From contig NC_088302.1 of NCBI RefSeq assembly GCF_032854445.1, forward strand, positions 8,427,338 through 8,491,337: a stretch of 64,000 nt of DNA, in the 5' to 3' direction. The translations under genes and the position numbers were made by a program. A model generated the notes under the pieces. That model searched no databases and was not told where the DNA came from. It saw only the letters and a list, made by a program, of their open reading frames with translations. Position 1 is the first letter of the stretch, and the number at the start of each line of letters is the position of its first letter. This DNA is from Liolophura sinensis. Taxonomy: Eukaryota > Mollusca > Polyplacophora > Chitonida > Chitonidae. This document shows positions 61,727 to 64,000 of the stretch, piece after piece.

Positions 61727-62061
61727 ATGAAGAAAACGTTCACAATCCAGCCGGCCGATCAGGTCATTTGTGGGGTAACCACGACCATTTCCCTGGGGAT
61801 AGGGATGTACCACACCGTGGCCAAAGGTCCACAACCAAATATCTGGTTGGTAACCGAAGCATGAGTATTCTACCAGTGAGTTTTTCTTTGCTGGCCACAT
61901 GCATGTCCTCCGTCTTTGCGCTGGGGCAGTCCGCAGAAGCTTCTGTCTACGGGGTTCCAAAAGTCCTTGGATTCTCTTTGGTTATCGTGTTGTCGTGCCC
62001 TCTAATGGCTTGGATCACCTTACCGCTACTCCACCCACTTAACATCACCAGTTCCTATGCG
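61727..62061 (+). pseudogene. SLC5 first coding exon, copy 4, frameshifted
   Basis: 335 nt, exactly 10 fewer than copy 1. Starts MKKTFTIQPADQVICGVTT and keeps SLGIGMYHTVAKG, then a 10-nt deletion just after the AAAGGT codons shifts the frame and gives a stop at 61862-61864. The other frame resumes with STTKYLVGNRSMSILPVSFS and runs to LLHPLNITSSYA. The donor GCG|GTAAAC is intact and at the family position. Glu before the donor is changed to Ala, and conserved SN and AY residues are altered. More diverged than copies 2/3. It could be a true pseudogene exon, an assembly error, or start at the downstream ATG (61861), which would lose the first helix. Confidence 0.8.
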
Positions 62062-62235
62062 GTAAACACTTACATCGTCTTTTTTCGGAAAACTATGGAT
62101 TCACAGATAAGAAGGACCCTGAAAATTAAATGATTTCGATTTGAATTGTCTTTTCTTTCATATGAATATGTAATGAATTCGTTCTTTCTTGAAAAAGTCT
62201 GTGGAAAACGTAACCTAAATATTCTAGGACTCGCA

Positions 62236-62480
62236 TTTTAGTGTTTTATCAAGCTCGATTGTTTTATCAAGCTCGAGTGTTTTATCAAGCTCGAGTGTTT
62301 GGTCAAGTTCAAGTGTTTCATCAAGGTCGAGGGTTTCATTAAGTTGGAGCATTTTTTTTTTCAAGTTTGTTTTATCAAGCTTGAATAACTCGAGTTATTT
62401 TGTCAGGCCGAGTATTTCATTAAGCTGGAGTGTTTCATCAAGCTGGAGTGTTTCATCGAGCTGGAGTGTTTTCATCAAGG
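62236..62480 (+). repeat. 18-bp minisatellite with CTCGAG core, second array
   Basis: About 13 imperfect units related to 51081-51415 (TCAAGCTCGAGTGTTTTA). It begins about 175 bp downstream of the donor of SLC5 exon copy 4, whereas in unit A the array is 1.7 kb downstream of the exon. Confidence 0.92.
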
Positions 62481-62522
62481 GATTCCCGTGACGATTTTAG
62501 TCATATTTAGTACATGTTAACC

Positions 62523-63290
62523 AACTACGTATATGTTGTTTGAGCAAGCGAGTTCTAACAACTTGTTTTTAGCGGCATTAGGTTCTTCCCAACTACCATT
62601 GTCTGGTGAACATCATAAGGACAAAGCCATACAGAACTACGATGCCCTCTGGGAGCACAAACATATGAAACAGTCAAATGTACAAATTATCGCCCAGCAT
62701 GCAAAGAGGCAAACACAACATTTTTGTCTTGCGTGCATCTGTCAATTGTGAAAAATCGCAATTCAAAAAACTGTGAACAAAAATCCACATAAAGCCTTGC
62801 ATTAAATTTCGGGAAAGTTGCTGAAAGACAACGTCAGATCGACGTCAGTCAAATACATAGTCTCCTTGGCGGAAGTAATTAACCTGGGTCAGTTAAATTT
62901 CTTGGAACTTCTAGCAGTCATTTAAATACATGGATTATTTGTACTCTTGTTGCAAACTAAGCCTTGGGGGTTTATTCTAACTGTTCGTGTAAATGCTTAA
63001 GCCTGAATTGTACCACAGTACACGCCCAATCACCATGCATTAAGTAGAACTGAACAAAATGCAGTGGAGTTTTTGCTATTTATTAGACGTCAGTGGCGTA
63101 GAATATAAACAATTTTTATTGTTTAGACGTGTTTTAAACTTTTAAAATAATGTGAACGACAGTTATAACTGTCTGGGAGACGAAGTATTCAACAGTTTTG
63201 AGTGATATTCAGTGGAGCCGATCCTGATTAAAGATTTATGAATTAATTGAAACTACATGATATCAATGACACAGCTGAATTTGAATTTGA
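62523..63290 (+). repeat. Duplicated block, copy of 54899-55710
   Basis: Ordered matches to the earlier block; a 72-codon open frame at its start is not conserved in the other copy. Confidence 0.85.
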
Positions 63291-64000
63291 ATTCATAGCC
63301 TTATCACTGTTTCGATTGTACATCAGTACGCATGCGCTGAAAGTCAGACGTGATATAAAGAAAAGAACATTGGATTTATTGGAAAGCACATGGTAATTTA
63401 TTGAAGACCACATTGTGATTTATGCATATATTGTCCCTACAACATTGGTGACGGCCAAGGATTCATCTCTGCCTCCATCCTTCTCAGTTTTCAGCTTGAT
63501 GCTGTGCTCCACTCCAAGCACTTGTTGAAAACCTAAGTGTGACATGTGCTATTAACAATCAGATCTACCTTGTTCTAATGTGCACACAGCACGGATCTTT
63601 TGCACTTTACTTACTGACTGGTTATACAGTGTGTCTACAAAGTTTCACCTTGGCTAGTGTCACGTAAGAAATTATATAAAATATTTTGTCCTTCTGTCTA
63701 AACTGGCTACTGAACGTGAGTTGATTGTCATTCCTTCATCGGAGTCTTCTTATTTTCTTGTCAGCAATAATCAAATTAATATATACAAAATGTTTTTAAT
63801 TATTTTGGTTCCTTAGCCATATTGCCTGTGGTAAGAGTCTATAAATGTATGCAGTTGCATGAAGTCCAGGGCATATCATATAGCCTTTGGCTCAGATATG
63901 ATCTCTCAGTTGAGACCTGTGTTTAGTTTGTCCGTTGTCCTAGATATAATGTTTTCTCATGGATCACGCAGTAAATGTTTGTCCAAGGGCTAAATCAGCG
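63291..64000. other. End of window, no gene seen
   Basis: No exon recognised. If the SLC5 first exons share downstream exons, those must begin beyond this point or be too short for me to see. Confidence 0.45.

Noticed and set aside
62533-62751. 72-aa open frame
   Set aside because: Lies in a duplicated block; the frame is not kept in the copy at 54.9 kb.

Overview
The window is eukaryotic nuclear DNA, AT-rich, with small exons, long introns and many decayed repeats. It most probably comes from a lophotrochozoan. The repeated tRNA-headed SINE, whose tail carries the motif GTATAAGTGAAATATTC followed by a T/A-rich end, looks like SINE families described from molluscs. A mollusc is therefore my first guess and a related phylum (e.g. 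brachiopod) the alternative; this is inference, not a database match. No bacterial, viral or transposase gene was recognised.

Layout. 1-9.76 kb: gene-free, with an (AT)n microsatellite and SINE fragments. 9.76-13.81 kb: an array of about 64 copies of a 63-bp satellite that is open in several reading frames but does not look coding. 17.67-26.73 kb: a complete two-coding-exon peptide GPCR on + (396 aa, 7.8-kb intron), of the vasopressin/GnRH/AKH/corazonin/CCAP receptor assemblage, with altered DRY, CWxP and NPxxY motifs. 26.7-39.5 kb: gene-free, rich in SINE copies; the one at 38.07 kb has a poly(A) tail and an 11-bp target-site duplication and is clearly young. 39.56-40.76 kb: an intact single-coding-exon two-pass membrane protein (400 aa) whose ectodomain resembles the APD1-4 type region but which has no RING in its tail. 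41.4-43.4 kb: two minisatellites.

45-64 kb: the most striking region. The same first coding exon of an SLC5 (sodium:solute symporter, SMCT/SMVT/NIS-like) transporter occurs four times on +, at 45.34, 49.03, 56.59 and 61.73 kb. Each copy starts with a conserved ATG and ends at the same splice position, with a GT donor in phase 0. No second SLC5 exon was recognised between or after them. Copies 2 and 3 sit in a segmental duplication (about 48.7-53.8 and 56.3-60.8 kb) and differ by 12 nucleotides, 8 of them synonymous. Copy 4 has a 10-nt deletion that breaks the frame. Either this is a cluster of alternative first exons feeding shared exons beyond base 64000, or a tandem array of first-exon fragments or genes whose later exons I could not see. 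The duplicated DNA also carries SINE insertions, an 18-bp CTCGAG-containing minisatellite, a local inversion and a 98-nt candidate minus-strand exon.

The genes do not form an evident pathway: a receptor, a membrane protein of unknown role and a transporter exon cluster, all on +.
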